Shown here piece after piece: positions 1 through 11,858 of a stretch of 64,000 nt of DNA; position 1 is the first letter of the stretch; every line of letters starts with the position of its first letter. This DNA is from Cornus controversa (taxonomy: Eukaryota; Streptophyta; Magnoliopsida; Cornales; Cornaceae). Under the pieces are notes generated by a model. It had not been told where the DNA came from and searched no databases. It saw nothing but the letters and a program-made list of their open reading frames with translations. A program made the position numbers and the translations under genes. The DNA is taken from assembly GCA_026545225.1 (NCBI GenBank), contig CM048846.1:13541975-13605974 (forward strand), written 5' to 3'.

Positions 1-1528
1 TATTGTGCAAACAAATATCTTTGAAATTTGGAAATTCTAGACTTGCACACTAGGTGTTTCATTAATCGACTCAATGGAATTTTTGACTCTATTTTTCTTC
101 AAATTGCATAAATCCTCAATCTATCTTGTACTACATAATCTACATCATTTTGATTGATATTTGTGATTGATTTTGGATTAAAATTGGTGGAAGTGATTAT
201 CTTTGGAGGATTTGAGTTGATTTTGAGGTAATTGATCAAACAAGTTGTGCTCATTTTTTTTAAATCTTGCTCTCCAAGTGTTTGATATAATTCTTTAATG
301 GAGCTTGTGATCTTGTTGATGCTTTCATTCGGTGTAGCTCTAATGGATAAATCTAAAAGAGCTAGAGGAGTATTTTTGAAAGTGAAAAGGAATGTTGCTT
401 TGATAGACTTTGGTTTGGAGTCCTTATGTGATTTAGATGACATCTTTTTATTTAGATGTTTTATCTTTTACAACCAAAGTATTTGTCATTATCATTGAGG
501 TGAATACAATTGTTATGACTCAATTGTTGATATTCTTGATCTAAACAAGTGATATTATTTTGTAATATTTGAGGACAAATCTTGATAAGATCATTTATAA
601 AGGATAATGATTCGAGCCTTATGAGTACCCAATGTATCTTTGATAATGGACATCATTCATTCTCTGACATCACTAATGATAATTAGTTTTTAGGCTTTGA
701 TGCTTTGATGATTCAGACTAGTTCATCTGTTTGCTAGGTTTATGACTTGTTTATTTTTGGATACACATGGTGTCTTTGATTAAGTTGAATGTCTAGTCTA
801 TGGATACCATACTTGTGCTTGGATCATACTTTTGTGGAATTAGATGCAAATTTCAATATATTAAGTTACATGTCCAATGATATCTTTTTGATAGATGTTG
901 ATATCTAGTTTTTGGAGCTCATGATGATGATGAGGATTAGGTCTTGATGATAGACTTAGTTATGTTTTGCTAGACTTTGAATAGTTAACTATATTTTGTC
1001 TAGGTTTGATATTTGATCTTGTTATGTTCTGTTTATTCCATCAACTGATATGTTTTGGATATTTATTTGATCAGTGATGATTTTTTTTTTTGCTTCCTTA
1101 TTGTCTTATTCTCTCTATGTGCTTCATGATTTATCTGTTATATAAATCTCTTAGGTATTTCTTTGTCAATTTGTTCCAAAAAGGGCGAGATGATATTGTT
1201 ATATGATATGAGATTCTTTGACAAAAGGAGAGATATATTTATATCAGATATTTTTTCTTGGGAGATTAAGGGGGAGCGTTACAGATTTTAGTATTACAGA
1301 GTTGTGATTATATTTTTTTTTATTAAGCTTTTCACAGGTTATGTTGTTTAAGGGATGTGCAGGTACAACAGATTTTTATTCTAACCGTCTTGAACACACA
1401 TGTGAAGTTTCTGTTGATCAGTTCTTTATTTCTATGTATTTTTGGGCAACATTTTAATCTAATTTTTTCAATGGGTTAGGTTATAATTATCTAGGTAGTT
1501 TTGTCACGAAATTGCCAAAGGGGGAGAT
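1..1528 (+). mobile_element. 3' internal part of a SIRE-like Copia element (decayed)
   Basis: I see no recognisable coding domain here. The orientation and class come from its right end. Purine tracts of the GGGGGAG type recur near 1181-1192, 1270-1277 and 1517-1528, and the last sits directly against the start of an LTR at 1529. Several polypurine-like tracts before the 3' LTR are typical of SIRE/Maximus Copia elements, and the intact SIRE element at 50632-60816 has the same arrangement. A 114-codon open frame on the minus strand at 99-443 matches nothing I know and is not called. The 5' part of the element lies outside the window. Confidence 0.5.
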
Positions 1529-2434
1529 TGTAAGATATAAATTTGTAATTGGCATATTTCGGTGATCAAAATCTGATTGATCGAGTTGTAATTTTCGTAT
1601 TATTTTATGTAATCGATCGTCGACAACTTCGAGCTGATATTCAAGTGCGTGGACGCAGATAAATCAGTTAGAACAAGTATGGTGATGACACTCTGCACTT
1701 TTTATTTCTAGGGTTTTAATAAAAATATTAGGGTTTTTCAAAGTAGGACCGGTCTCCAATATTTAGGACCGGTCCAACTTTTCTCTGCAGTTTAGTTTCT
1801 GCAGATTTTTACAAAGTCCCACCGGTCCTCATTATTTGGCACTGGTCCCACTTAGCCTGTTCCAAATAGGAAATAACTTTTGACGCAAATTCTGATTCCT
1901 ATTGGGTTTGAAACTTCTAAGAGAGTTCTATTTTGGTATTCAACTTCTTTTCCAAGTAGAATTAGAACTTCATTGCCTATATATATGTATTCATATTTTC
2001 TCTACAAGTGTGCCTTGGAAAATTAATGTTTTTAGAGAGAGAAAGTATATATAATATAATTAGGGCTATATATTTTTAAGAACACACATCTATACTTCAC
2101 GAGTGATTTTTAGGATGGTGTTCTACTTCTGATTAGCTGCTCAGAGATTGCATCAAATCTATCTGCTGATCAGAACATTAGATTGATGGTTCTTCGCTTG
2201 ATTGCTTGTTGAGGAAGAAAGGTGACCAGATCGCACTACGAAGGGAACAAAATACTTGCTGAGTACTTTGGTTCTTCCAGCAACCTTTCTGTAAGGATTG
2301 TGACGTTAGCCGAAAGTCAGCAGCAGTTGGACGTGTTGTTGCAATCATAAACCTGAGGTGTTCCGCATCAGATCCTTGACAGAGTGAAGAGGGGTGTGAG
2401 ACTGAGACAGAGTCTGCTGTACTTTGCTTCATCA
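1529..2434 (+). repeat. 3' LTR of the SIRE-like Copia element
   Basis: The sequence starts TGTAAGATAT directly after a purine tract (AAAGGGGGAGAT) and probably ends at CATCA near 2434, where the additional ORF of the neighbouring Tat element begins. A TATA box (CTATATATATG) lies at 1978-1986, so U3 is to its left. The 5' LTR is outside the window, so I cannot check the right boundary or the target duplication. The right end is good to perhaps 10 bp. Confidence 0.45.
1746..1848 (+). promoter_or_regulatory. U3 array of GGACCGGTCC palindromes
   Basis: Four copies of a 10-bp palindrome centred on CpG occur at 1746-1755, 1766-1775 (perfect GGACCGGTCC), 1819-1828 and 1839-1848. They form two pairs, each spaced exactly 20 bp, and the TATA box starts 129 bp downstream. 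Position and phasing match the arrays in the two other SIRE-like LTRs of this window, although the sequence is different. A regulatory role is inferred. Confidence 0.5.
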
Positions 2435-5400
2435 TACTGAATTGGTTTCCTGCGGCGTGCTGCCTCCCTCCGTCCGAGTTGCAGCCCTATTAAAAACTTT
2501 CAGATTCCCCCTTCACCCATTCTTTAATTTTGTTCTTTTCAAGCTAGGGCTTGCTCATATTCAGCTAAACCTCAACTTCTTTCGTATCATATCTTTTTTC
2601 CTCTCGCTGAACCATGTTTACAAAATAAACTTAGGTTTACACGACCTATTATTCTGCTAGTTTCTTCATAGAGTTTGGTCAGAAGATAACCATTATCACC
2701 TATTTTTCAACAAGAATAGGAAAATTTATGTTGATACCCCCACTTTTGATAAGTTGTGGAAAGAAAAAGTTGTGCTGGTAAAGGGAGCTTGGACCGTTAA
2801 GGCTTTTCAGCGTTTCCCTATCCCCTGAGCGTTCGGCGATGCTGTGATCCCCTCTGTCACTTTGTTTGGCAAGTCTTTTTTAGTTAACCTAGAAAGCCTT
2901 CAGGAATTGTCTTTCTCTATCATTTTTCTTATATAAATTTTTTTATCTGTGCAGCCGAACGGATTAGATACCTGAAGAAGAACTTCTAGAACTTTCATCC
3001 TTCAATGAAGAAGTTCTTGACTCCTATCAAGCTTTAAGCTCTTGCTACTGAGGTTTCGATTGAATCATCGACCTTGTACATTGATTCAGACCAATCTTCA
3101 GACTCAAACATTTATATGCTTGAACTGAAAACTAGGAGAGGATTTTCTACCTCTAGCCAATTCAAGGCCAAAAATAGTGAAGGAAGATTAAAGGCCAAGC
3201 AGGACAAACAAAAGTCTGCGGCCACCTTTTCTCCTCAAAAGAGATCTTCAACTGGAGTCGCCCCTTCATCTAAACGCCAGAAGTTGATGGCGAACGCCAT
3301 GAAGGGATAAAGCTCTTTCACTTCTACTTTGATTTTGGCTGATCCTGCCAGCAATGCTGTTGATGAGCCATTCATTGGGTTGACCGAATGGTGGATTCCT
3401 AACTTAAAGAAATCAGATGGCTTGTTGATAACGGTGGGGGACTGTGCTGCCCTTGATCATGACGTTATGGGGACCTTGGCCTAGGGGATTTGGCCTCCCT
3501 GTGATGAGCTCCGTCAACAAATGGTTGACAGAGATGAAATCCTGGCAAACGCTCCCCTTTATATTATGGAGGTTCGTTCTGTTCTTACTTTGTTCTTATA
3601 TTTCTTGGTACTTTTTTTTCTGACCTTTGTTTGACCTGTGGCAATGCAGAGCGCATATATGACTATTTCTCTATGCAAAGATCTAGAGGTTGAGCGAATG
3701 AAAGGGAGCCAGGCCAAAAAACTTGAGAGGAATGTGAAGTCCCTTAATAAATCTCTTGCTGAAAAGCAAAAGACAATTGTACATTTTGAACAGAGGGTGC
3801 TAGAGGCTAAACAAAAGGCTGTTGAACTTCAAGCCCTTCTTTAAGTTTGCAAGTTTGGCGGAATTGATATGTACCAGCAGTTTTTGAAGATTTCAACTTT
3901 AAAAATTGATGATGGCTTTAGGTATGATTTCAAACAGAATGAAAAACTCGAGGTTGAACGAGACTGATAGGCATTGAATGTTGCATATTCAAGCCCTTAA
4001 AGTTGCATATACTAATACCTTAATAATATTTATTTAGTGTTTTTAATATTAGTTTTCAGTTTCTGTGATTTTCAGGTACTAAAGCGTAATTTTCATTAAA
4101 ATCTTACGATCGGGACTTGTTGATGCTTGTGTATAGAGAAGATACATCAAAGATCCATTGGGAAATTTTATATTGAAGATTCAAGTTAAATGGACTTAAT
4201 AAGTGGGCCAAAAATGAGTTTAAATGAAGAAAATAAGCATGGGCCTATTCACATTGAAGACTAGGCCAAATCAGTTCTAGAGAGTTTTGAACCAGTTTTG
4301 GTATTCTGGCCATAACTCCATATTCAACTATCAAAATGGCCCAAACTTTGTGAAGGGTTAAGAAAATTTAATTTTGGAAATTTTTGTATTTCACAAAATT
4401 TTTGTGAAACGAACATTTAGACTGTCAAAATTGGAGCCGAATTCAGCAGAAAAACACACTGCCTGAAGGGCGCAGTTGCGCCCTCCAGGGCCCTTGGTGT
4501 CGCCAGAATTGTTATTTGGTCTTCTTTTAATGCATAATTGAACCCGAATTCAAAGGAGATTGGACGAGGATCGACAGAGGAACCTAGAGAGCACTAAAAG
4601 GGTGATTTCAGAGCCATTTTCCAGAGAAAAAGAGAAATGAAAATGACGATATCATCGTTGATCAAGTTTCAAATCCAGAGCATAAATGACTAAATCTCCT
4701 TCTAGGGAAGTGATGTAACCCTACTCTTTTATTCAATGGTTTGATTGTAATTTGATTTGGAAATTATTTTATATATGTTTGAATTACATGATTAGACAAA
4801 CTACAATAGTTGTACTATTGTTTTGAGATTAAAATTTTAAATTCAATCTTAATGGAATTTTATTCTTGTCTTAGATTAAATTGTATTTTTATTGATCTTC
4901 TATTCCATCTTTTTTTCTATGATTATGACGAGGAAAATCATGCAATTGGGGCTTATTGATCATTCAAATTAGGGTTTTGATAATTCATGCTAAGGAAAAA
5001 TGGGTTATACTACATATTATGTTAGTTTAGTTTATAAGTAGATAGGTAGATAATCTATGCTAACTAAAGATGAGTTATGCTTAATTTGATTTGAATGAAT
5101 TTTCTTACTAGTTTTGTTATGTGCTTGTAGGCTTGTAACCATACAATTCATATTTACATAGATTAATTTTTTCAAATTAAACGCAATTGACCATTGTTGA
5201 AAAGTTAGTGGTGAATTCAATTTCCCTAGGATTTTCTTTATTGATCATCCCAATATATTTCTTTTACATTCAATTTTTATTTCAGTTTTAATTAGTTTAA
5301 AATTATCAAAAAATCTTCTTAATTGAATTAGAATTAAACTCGAAAACTAGGTATCACAATGATTCAAACTTTGCAAGTCTTTGAGGTTCAACACCTTCTA

Positions 5401-5744
5401 TATAGCCCTGTCCTACGAGGACTCGTACTATTGCGACTGGTCAATTAAAATTAACACACATCAACAACCAAGATCCTAATGACTTTGATACCGATCAGGG
5501 GATTGAACCATTTAGAGCGTATGACATTCCTGAAGCTGGCGATGCAAAGAAAAAGTTTGTTGATTTCCTTAAGAGTTTTTGCTCAACTTCAGCCCATGCC
5601 GCTTCTGTTGCTGCTCCTTCTCATCCTCTTCCGTCCGATCAGATCATTCCAAAAGTACCGGTGCAAACTAGGAAGGGCACAGAGATAATTAATTCCTTTA
5701 ATCAAAACTTCAACAAGAAAGATGGGGTTGCAACCAAAGAATGA
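2435..5744 (+). pseudogene. Tat element additional ORF (putative gypsy-type transposon domain), broken
   Basis: The frame from about 2433 reads ELVSCG, then RFPLHPFF and LGLAHIQLN. This is the hallmark block of the plant family annotated as putative gypsy-type transposon domain (PF04195, named from memory). The matching frame continues with stops to about 2826, ending in a segment that reads WTVKAFQRFPIP. Further pieces are a lysine/serine-rich stretch (3074-3310), a coiled-coil-like stretch rich in K, E and L (3638-3844), and after the solo LTR a tail at 5464-5744. AG acceptors after pyrimidine tracts near 2955 and 3649 suggest the ORF once had introns. It runs opposite to gag-pol. Its function is unknown in the family, and this copy is dead. 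Confidence 0.65.
3965..5463 (+). repeat. Solo LTR, same family as 21235-22705
   Basis: About 1.5 kb runs from TGATAGGCATTG to ACACACATCA, interrupting the additional ORF. Its reverse-complement relative lies at 21235-22705. The two share ordered blocks: a start with TGCATATTC, a GGGCCTATTC.CATTGAAGA block, a GTTTTGGTATTC.G block, a GAAGTGATGTAACCCTA-like block, and repeated ATGCTAA.GA.GA.G motifs. No internal domains are present. The minus-strand copy ends in a TGTGGGTTCGACCCC block of the kind I associate with Athila-like Gypsy LTRs. I could not find a convincing 5-bp target duplication, so the ends are approximate. Confidence 0.55.
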
Positions 5745-6039
5745 CTCCTCTTTTTTCTTTTTTGCAATGCTCATTTAGAGCTTTAAAGGACAATTGTACT
5801 ATTTCTCTTTTTTTGTAATCAATGCTTCAATTAATATCAAAGTTTTTGCACTCTAATCTTTCAAGAATTTTGTGTTAACTCTGTTAAATTTAAATAATTG
5901 ACAAAATATATATATAAAAAAAACATTTGGCAACTTGGCCCTAGCCTCACTCAGTAAACGTTCATCGTTAAAAACTTTATCCTAGTTTTGTTCATCACTT
6001 AGGATTTTAATTTTTTTGAATGATCAACGATCAACACAT

Positions 6040-6610
6040 GATGCCTTAGCTTTGATCTACTGAGTGATCTTGAGGCCCGAGTTTTAAGCGATCGACACTT
6101 GAGGCCTCAGCTTGAGCTTTAAGCGATCAGCTTGTAATGCCAGTTGTTTCTTTTTGCAAGTGATTGGCACTTTACGCCTTATCTTTATTTTTAAGCAATC
6201 AACTTGTAATGCCAGCTGCTTCCTCTTTTTTTTTTTTTTTGTAAGCGATCGGCACTTGACACCTTAGCTTTATTTTTAAGCGATCGGCTTATAATGCCAA
6301 CTGCTTCTTTTTTTTTTTTATGTAAGTGATTGGCACTTGAGGCCTTACCTTTATTTTTAAGCGATCGACTTGTAATACCAGTTGCTTCTTTTTGTAATTG
6401 ATCGCACTTGTGTCCTTAAGCTTTATTTTTAAGCAATCGGCTTGTAATGCAACTGCTTCTTTTTGTAAGCAATCGACACTTGAGGGTTTAACTTTATTTT
6501 TAAGCGATCGGCTTGTAATGCCAACTGCTTCTTTTTTATAAGTGATCGGCCCTTTAGGCCTTAACTTAAGTTTTAAGCGATCGGCTTATAATGTCAGTTG
6601 CTTCTTTAAA
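6040..6610. repeat. Tandem repeat of about 72-85 bp in the Tat 3' untranslated zone
   Basis: Roughly seven imperfect units contain AAGCGATCGGCTTGTAATGC and a second AAGCGATCGGCACTT-type half. The anchor occurs near 6121, 6193, 6279, 6359, 6432, 6503 and 6575. The block lies between the antisense additional ORF and the end of pol. Tat-lineage elements often carry tandem repeats in this place. Confidence 0.75.
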
Positions 6611-6617
6611 TGATCTT

Positions 6618-7430
6618 TTTATCGACGATTGACTATTTCGTAAGTTAAAAACCTAACAAGACATCGGCATTGCTCATATCTTCCTACGCAATACCCATGC
6701 CTTACCACAGCTTTTGACTTTGACTTAACTCTTTATTTATAATAAAGCACTAAACTTTTTCTCTGATGTGGGACCATGCTCATTCCACCTTTTGACAATG
6801 ATAGATTTAAAGGAGTCTCATTATTTTTGAGGCCAATCTTGGCATAAACCTTAATAACACTTCCATATTATTTATACAAAGTGAAGGCTATAGTGCCGAA
6901 ATTTAAACTCTAAGCTTTAATATGCTGAATTTAAACATAATATCTCTTCAAATAAATTGAACTCCAAGGCTTGTGAATTAACTTGTTAACGTTAACTCTA
7001 CAAAGCCTGTATGCCCCATTTCCAATCGCTTCAGTAACTGACCATTTCGAAAGTAAAAAACTGGCAAGACATTGGCACTACGCATATCTTCTTGCGCAGT
7101 ACCCATGCCTTGCCACGACTTTTGAGTTTGATTTTACTCTTTATTTATCACAAAGTACAAAAAAAAAATTCTCGATATAGGACCATGTCCATTCTCCTTT
7201 TTGACAGTGAGATATTTAGAAAAAGATCTTATATTAAGAAACTTCCCTGCCATCAAACAAAGTAAGGGCTATATTGCCAAAAAAAGAAAAGAATCTAACT
7301 CTAGTCTACTGAATTTTAAACGTAGTACCTTTTTAAATGGTTTGCATTCCAAGGCTTGCGAATTGACTCGGCGTCACTAACTTTGTGAAGCTTGTATGCT
7401 TCATTTCCAATCACTTCAATGATTTCATAT
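6618..7430 (-). repeat. Direct duplication of the pol 3' end
   Basis: Two diverged copies of about 400 bp lie head to tail: 6618-7034 and 7035-7430. Both contain blocks such as TACCCATGCCTTGCCAC and CCAAGGCTTG.GAATT. The right copy overlaps the C-terminal integrase coding end. The left copy is a decayed duplicate of it together with the downstream sequence. The copies differ widely, so the duplication is old. Confidence 0.65.
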
Positions 7431-8242
7431 GGACCTTCCCTATTTGCTTCAAACTTTTCAGCATTAAGCTTTTTTATGTTATCAGTGACTTTTCTTAGTA
7501 CCCAATCTCTAACACCAAATACTCGGTGCGTCACATTTTTGTCATAACTATTTTTGACCATCCTTTGATACGATGCTAGTTTGATCTGAGCTGCCTCCTT
7601 TATTTCTTCTAGCAAATCTAGGTTCTGCTCAGCTGTTGATCATTATGCTCCATCTCCAACACTTCTGATCTGATTGTTGGAGTAGACAACTCAGTTGGTA
7701 TCACTGTTTCGGAGCCATAGGCTAGACATAAAGGATTTTTTCCCATTGATCGCTTGGGTATCGTTCAATAGGCCTAGAGCACTTTGGGCAGTTTATCCAG
7801 CCATTTACCCTTCTGATGGCGGGTTTAGGGAGTGGTCCAATTGAATCCATTTGCCATTTTACAAATGGCCAGGGGCTGGCCATGGTGGTCAGATCCTCAA
7901 GGGGTTGATGGAGTATCCTTGAATGTCGCTGGCATTTATCACATCTTCTAGTATATTCTTCGGCATCTCGAGCCATGTATGGCCAGAAATACCCCTGAGT
8001 GATGGCATTGCGGGCCAGTGATCTTCCTCTTGAATGGTTTCCACAAATGCCTTATAGATTCTGGAGAGTACTTCTTTTGCTTCCGATGGTGTAACACACC
8101 TCAAGTATGGTCCTAAAAATGATATTTTGTAAATATGTCTGCCAATCATTGCATATCTTGACGAATTCATTCTGATCTTCCTTGTTTCTTCTTTTAATGT
8201 TGGCAGAATCCCGCTGATGAGATTGGCCTTTATAGGATCCAT
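7316..8242 (-). pseudogene. Tat element integrase, broken, catalytic core mostly deleted
   Basis: Reading the minus strand from 8242, the N-terminal part includes the zinc-finger cysteines in TRRCDKCQRHS and the start of the core (PWPFVKWQMDSIGPLPK). The frame then jumps to RPIERYPSDQW and, at about 7730-7680, to AYGSETVIPTE, so most of the D,D-35-E core is missing. The C-terminal domain at 7316-7615 is open: a SYDKNVTHR block and a GPYEIIEV block, ending in KRYYV. With the core gone this copy cannot integrate DNA. Confidence 0.75.
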
Positions 8243-9700
8243 CTAACTAGGTTCGTGTTGCAGATTTAATATTCTTTTTTGGGTATGAATACTAGGCATT
8301 TCCAAGGTGTCGATTGGGACTACCCTAATTAGATCTAACCGTGCTGCTGAAATCGAACATGCTAGCTTGTCTGCTTCCAGGTTTTGCTCTATTGGGATTT
8401 GGAAAATCTTGACTTGGTTGAATTCTCTGAGCTCTCTTTTTGCCAAGTCTTTATAAGATTTCGTACGGTCATCTTTTAAGAAGTAATCCCCACTAACGTG
8501 TCTCATAATTAGTTGAGAGTCATTAAAGACTTACAAATTTTTTATCTGGAGTGTCTTTGCTAGCATCAGTCTTGCCAACATGGCTACATACTCGGTTTCA
8601 TTATTTGATGCAGGAAACTCTAGATGGATCGCTTGTTGTGGAGTTTGAATTTCTATGCCGATGCCCGATCCTATTTACGTTAATGACCCATCGACATGAA
8701 ACTTCCATTCAAATTGAATTGAGATTTCTGATTCTTCATCATTTTCTGGCTATACTTAAGTAGGAAGTCTGTCACTGCCTGTCCCTTTATTGCGATCTGA
8801 AGCTCATAAATTATGTCATAGGCTCCCAACTTAATTACCTATTTGGTAATTCTTCCTAACTGATCAGGCTTGTGGAGAATCGCTCTAATAAAAAATTTGG
8901 TCAGGACAACAATTGGATGAGCTTCAAAATAATGTCTCTATTTTCTTTTTTGCTTGGATTAGGGCTAGTACAATATTCTCAACTTTCGAGTACCTCTGTT
9001 CGGCCTCGGTCATGGTTTTACTTGAGTAGAACACTGGCTGTTGCTTTTTATTGAATTCTCTTATAAGAACTGCACGTATTGATTAGGCGTTGGTAGGTTG
9101 CACTAACGTTATTCAGTCCAAATGACATCACCTTATAACAATAAATTCCCTTCTCGGTGATAAAAGATATTTTTTATTCATCGTCAGGATTCATCAAAAT
9201 TTGGTTGCATCTAAAGTATGCATCGAAGAACGTCAATCGTTCATATCCAGTTGTAGCGTCAACCATTTGATCAATCTTTGGGATAGGAAAATTGTTTTTG
9301 ATGCAAACTTTATTCAAGTTAGCAAAATCTATATAGATCTGCCACTTGCCATTCTTTTTTTACACTTCTACCACATTAGAGAGCCAATTCGAATATTGCA
9401 CTTCTTTGATAAAACCAGCCTGGAGAAGTCGATCTACCTCTACTGCTACGATTTGATTCTTTTCTAGAGCAAATCGTCTGTACCTTTACTTAACAGATGG
9501 ATGGTTTAGGTTGACATTGAGCGTATGACATGATAGTGAATGATCAATTATTGTCATATCTGTATGGTCCCATGCGAAGACATCTACATTTTTTTTAATA
9601 ACTATATTAACTGCGTTATTTCTTCTTTGCTCAAAAAAGTCCCAAGATTTGTAGGATATTTTTCGGGGGACGATCTCGACAGTTTCAAGCGGCTCTTCAG
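8243..9700 (-). pseudogene. Tat element reverse transcriptase and RNase H, broken
   Basis: On the minus strand, about 9450-9170 encodes the RT core with stops: AGFIKEVQYSNWLSN, then LNKVCIKNNFPIPKIDQMVD, FITEKGIYCYKVMSFGL and ATYQRL. RNase H follows at about 8700-8243, with a HVDGS-like start, the ETEYVAML stretch and SQLIMRHVSGDYFLKD. An open stretch covers 8243-8506. Several frameshifts and stops separate the pieces, so the domain is recognised from ordered motifs and not from an intact frame. Confidence 0.7.
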
Positions 9701-9884
9701 TTAGCTTGTCTTTCTCTTGCTCTTCCGGAATGCTTTTCGGCAGAGATTTTTGTAATTGCTATTTGGTCTGATCATCTTTCACCGTCTTTCCTTTTAGCGC
9801 AAGAGTATAACACTTTTTAACAGCCACTTGGTTTTCTAGAATATCGATTGTATTTCTTCCGTTTGGTGCTACACATCTCATTAG

Positions 9885-10190
9885 CTAATGAAACGTTGAC
9901 CAAAATCCTTGCATACGGTATATCCAACCTCTTCCCCTTATCATATTGTATGAAGAGTTAAAATCGATAACAACAAAAGATTCTGTCAGGGTTCTGGCCG
10001 CTACTATTACCGGGAGTTCTACTACCCCAGTTGGGATGACTTGCCTTCTGTCGAACCCTATCAGTGGTTCAGCTGTTGGTTTAATATGTTCTACCCCTAG
10101 GCCCATTTGCTGTAAAGCCTATAGAGTTAGAATGTTTATGCTACAACTAAGACCCTCTTTACTTCGCAATTGGATACGATGTGACTAATT
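9885..10190 (-). pseudogene. Tat element aspartic protease, C-terminal part
   Basis: The frame at 9885-10106 reads LIGFDRRQVIPTGVVELPV, then FVVIDFNSSYNMIRGRGWIY. This matches the region after the active site of Tat proteases (GVIELPV ... SAYNAILGRPWL type). The DTG-containing N-terminal part is not readable in one frame. It lies between gag and RT as expected. Confidence 0.65.
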
Positions 10191-10299
10191 ACCAGCGAAT
10201 ATTCGTAGGGTGTTTGGATCTTACTCATGTCTTCATTTGTGAAGACGATCGATACTTTAGCTGAACGATTATGCACTGAGTGAACCTCCCCAATCCTTT

Positions 10300-11543
10300 G
10301 CATCTTCTAGGCACTCTTTAGGTGTGATCGCCTTTCTGATTCATTTTTTTGATCTGATGTTGGTCGACCATGAATAGTGTTAATGACCCGAACAAGAGCA
10401 GGGTTCTGTTGCCTATTTGGCTTCTGCTGAGGCTGATCGAATGGTTTGGCTTGCTCTTCACAAAGGATATACTCTAATAGTTCGCCTTTGGCGATCAAAG
10501 CCCCTCCACTTGTTGTCTTAAACTTCTACATTCATTAGTAGTGTGGCCAAAGTCACTATGGAGTGAACAATGCTTGTTTTTAACCATTTGTTCTAACGGT
10601 TGCCTAATAGCTGGAGGTAGGCGAAAAATCTCTTTGCTCTTGTTCTCATAATAAAGTCTGGCCATAAATACTTTTAACGGAGTGATTTTCCCTTTGACCC
10701 TTTGCTTTTTTACCGGTTCTTACACAGATGACAGAGCAACTCGAGGCGACTTAACCTTAATGATTTGGCTTTTCATCTATTGTCCCACAGTGATTAAAGT
10801 TGATCATTGTTTCCTGGCAACTTCATTTTCTTCTAGTCTTAGGTACTTCTGAGCCCGGAAGTGTAGCTCACCCATATTTCTTGGAGTGTTTTTCACCAAA
10901 GATTTGTGAAAGCCCTCCTCAGGTAGTATCACTATTTTGAAAACTTCTACCGCCGCAGTTTGATCGCATTGGTCTATCATTAACATCTCCAAATTAAAGC
11001 AGGTCAAGAAGAATTTCAAGGTTTCTCCCTTAACCTGTCTCGTGGTGAACAACGAGGAAATGATCTTCATTCATTCTTGATTTCTAGCGTATTGAGCAGC
11101 GAACAACTCGTAAAGCCTTGTGAAGTTCGAGATCGAGTGAGACGATTGTTGTTTAAACCATAAACACCGGTCTCACAGGCTGGATGGAAAGATTTTGCAC
11201 ATGAGTGCATCATTCTCTGCATCTAGAGTCATCTTTTGTTGGTACTGATAGATGTGTTCTACAGGATCTACTTTTCCGTCAAAGGTAATGAATGTAGGTA
11301 GGGTAAACATTCTTGGTCTTTCAGTTCTGACTATATTTTTTGTGAAAGGAGACTCGATCAGCCTGTTGGTTGCGAATGCTCAATCGGCTGGATAACAGGA
11401 TCTATTCCCTTTAATTCATTGATCTCACTATGTATCTGGGCTCTCCACTCCGGGTAAAATTGCGTGGGATTGATCTGGTTATCATTGATCCGATCAAGTT
11501 GTGGATCACCACCTACGGGCTGGTTTTGATGAGACGCACTCAA
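10300..11543 (-). pseudogene. Tat element gag, broken
   Basis: Translated on the minus strand, the blocks appear in order. An N-terminal leader starts near 11543. The capsid block FITFDGKVDPVEHIYQYQQ and ENDALMCKIFPSSL lies around 11300-11180. A second capsid stretch is at 10804-11070 (TRQVKGETLKFFL, EEGFHKSLVKN, FRAQKYLRLEENE). The tail at 10307-10498 carries LIAKGELLEYI and INTIHGRPT, typical of Tat gag near the protease junction. At least three frame breaks are visible. Confidence 0.7.
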
Positions 11544-11839
11544 TGAGTGGTACTTGAACCAACTCCGTTATTCCGTTGTCGTCTAGGGTCTCTTGCGCTT
11601 TCGGCACATTCCACCCTTGCTTGGAAGTCGGTGATTTGTTGGCACAGAGTCTCATTCTTCTAAATCAATTATTGAACGTTCGGCTGTACTGGTGGCATCT
11701 AGATGTTCGGTTGTATCGGCGGCGCCTCCCTTTGATTCCCAAGGGGTCTCCCTAAATCCGCCACGTCATAAGTGTTTCTTCGTATATCCACCATGACAAT
11801 GGATTGTTCAAGTTTTGAAGGAAAAACGATAAAACATTT

Positions 11840-11858
11840 TCCATAGATGGCGCCAAAG
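11840..11858 (-). other. Primer-binding site of the Tat element
   Basis: On the minus strand the LTR ends in CTAACA and is followed by CTTTGGCGCCATCTATGG. TGGCGCC directly after the 5' LTR is the usual Ty3/Gypsy primer-binding sequence in plants, and here it fixes the LTR boundary and the orientation. Confidence 0.7.

Noticed and set aside
2178-2435. Minus-strand 85-codon open frame
   Set aside because: It lies within the LTR of the SIRE-like element, antisense, without similarity to anything.
6040-6610. Regular repeats resembling a CRISPR-like array
   Set aside because: Units vary in sequence and length, there are no unique spacers of constant size, and the block sits in the 3' zone of a plant retrotransposon.
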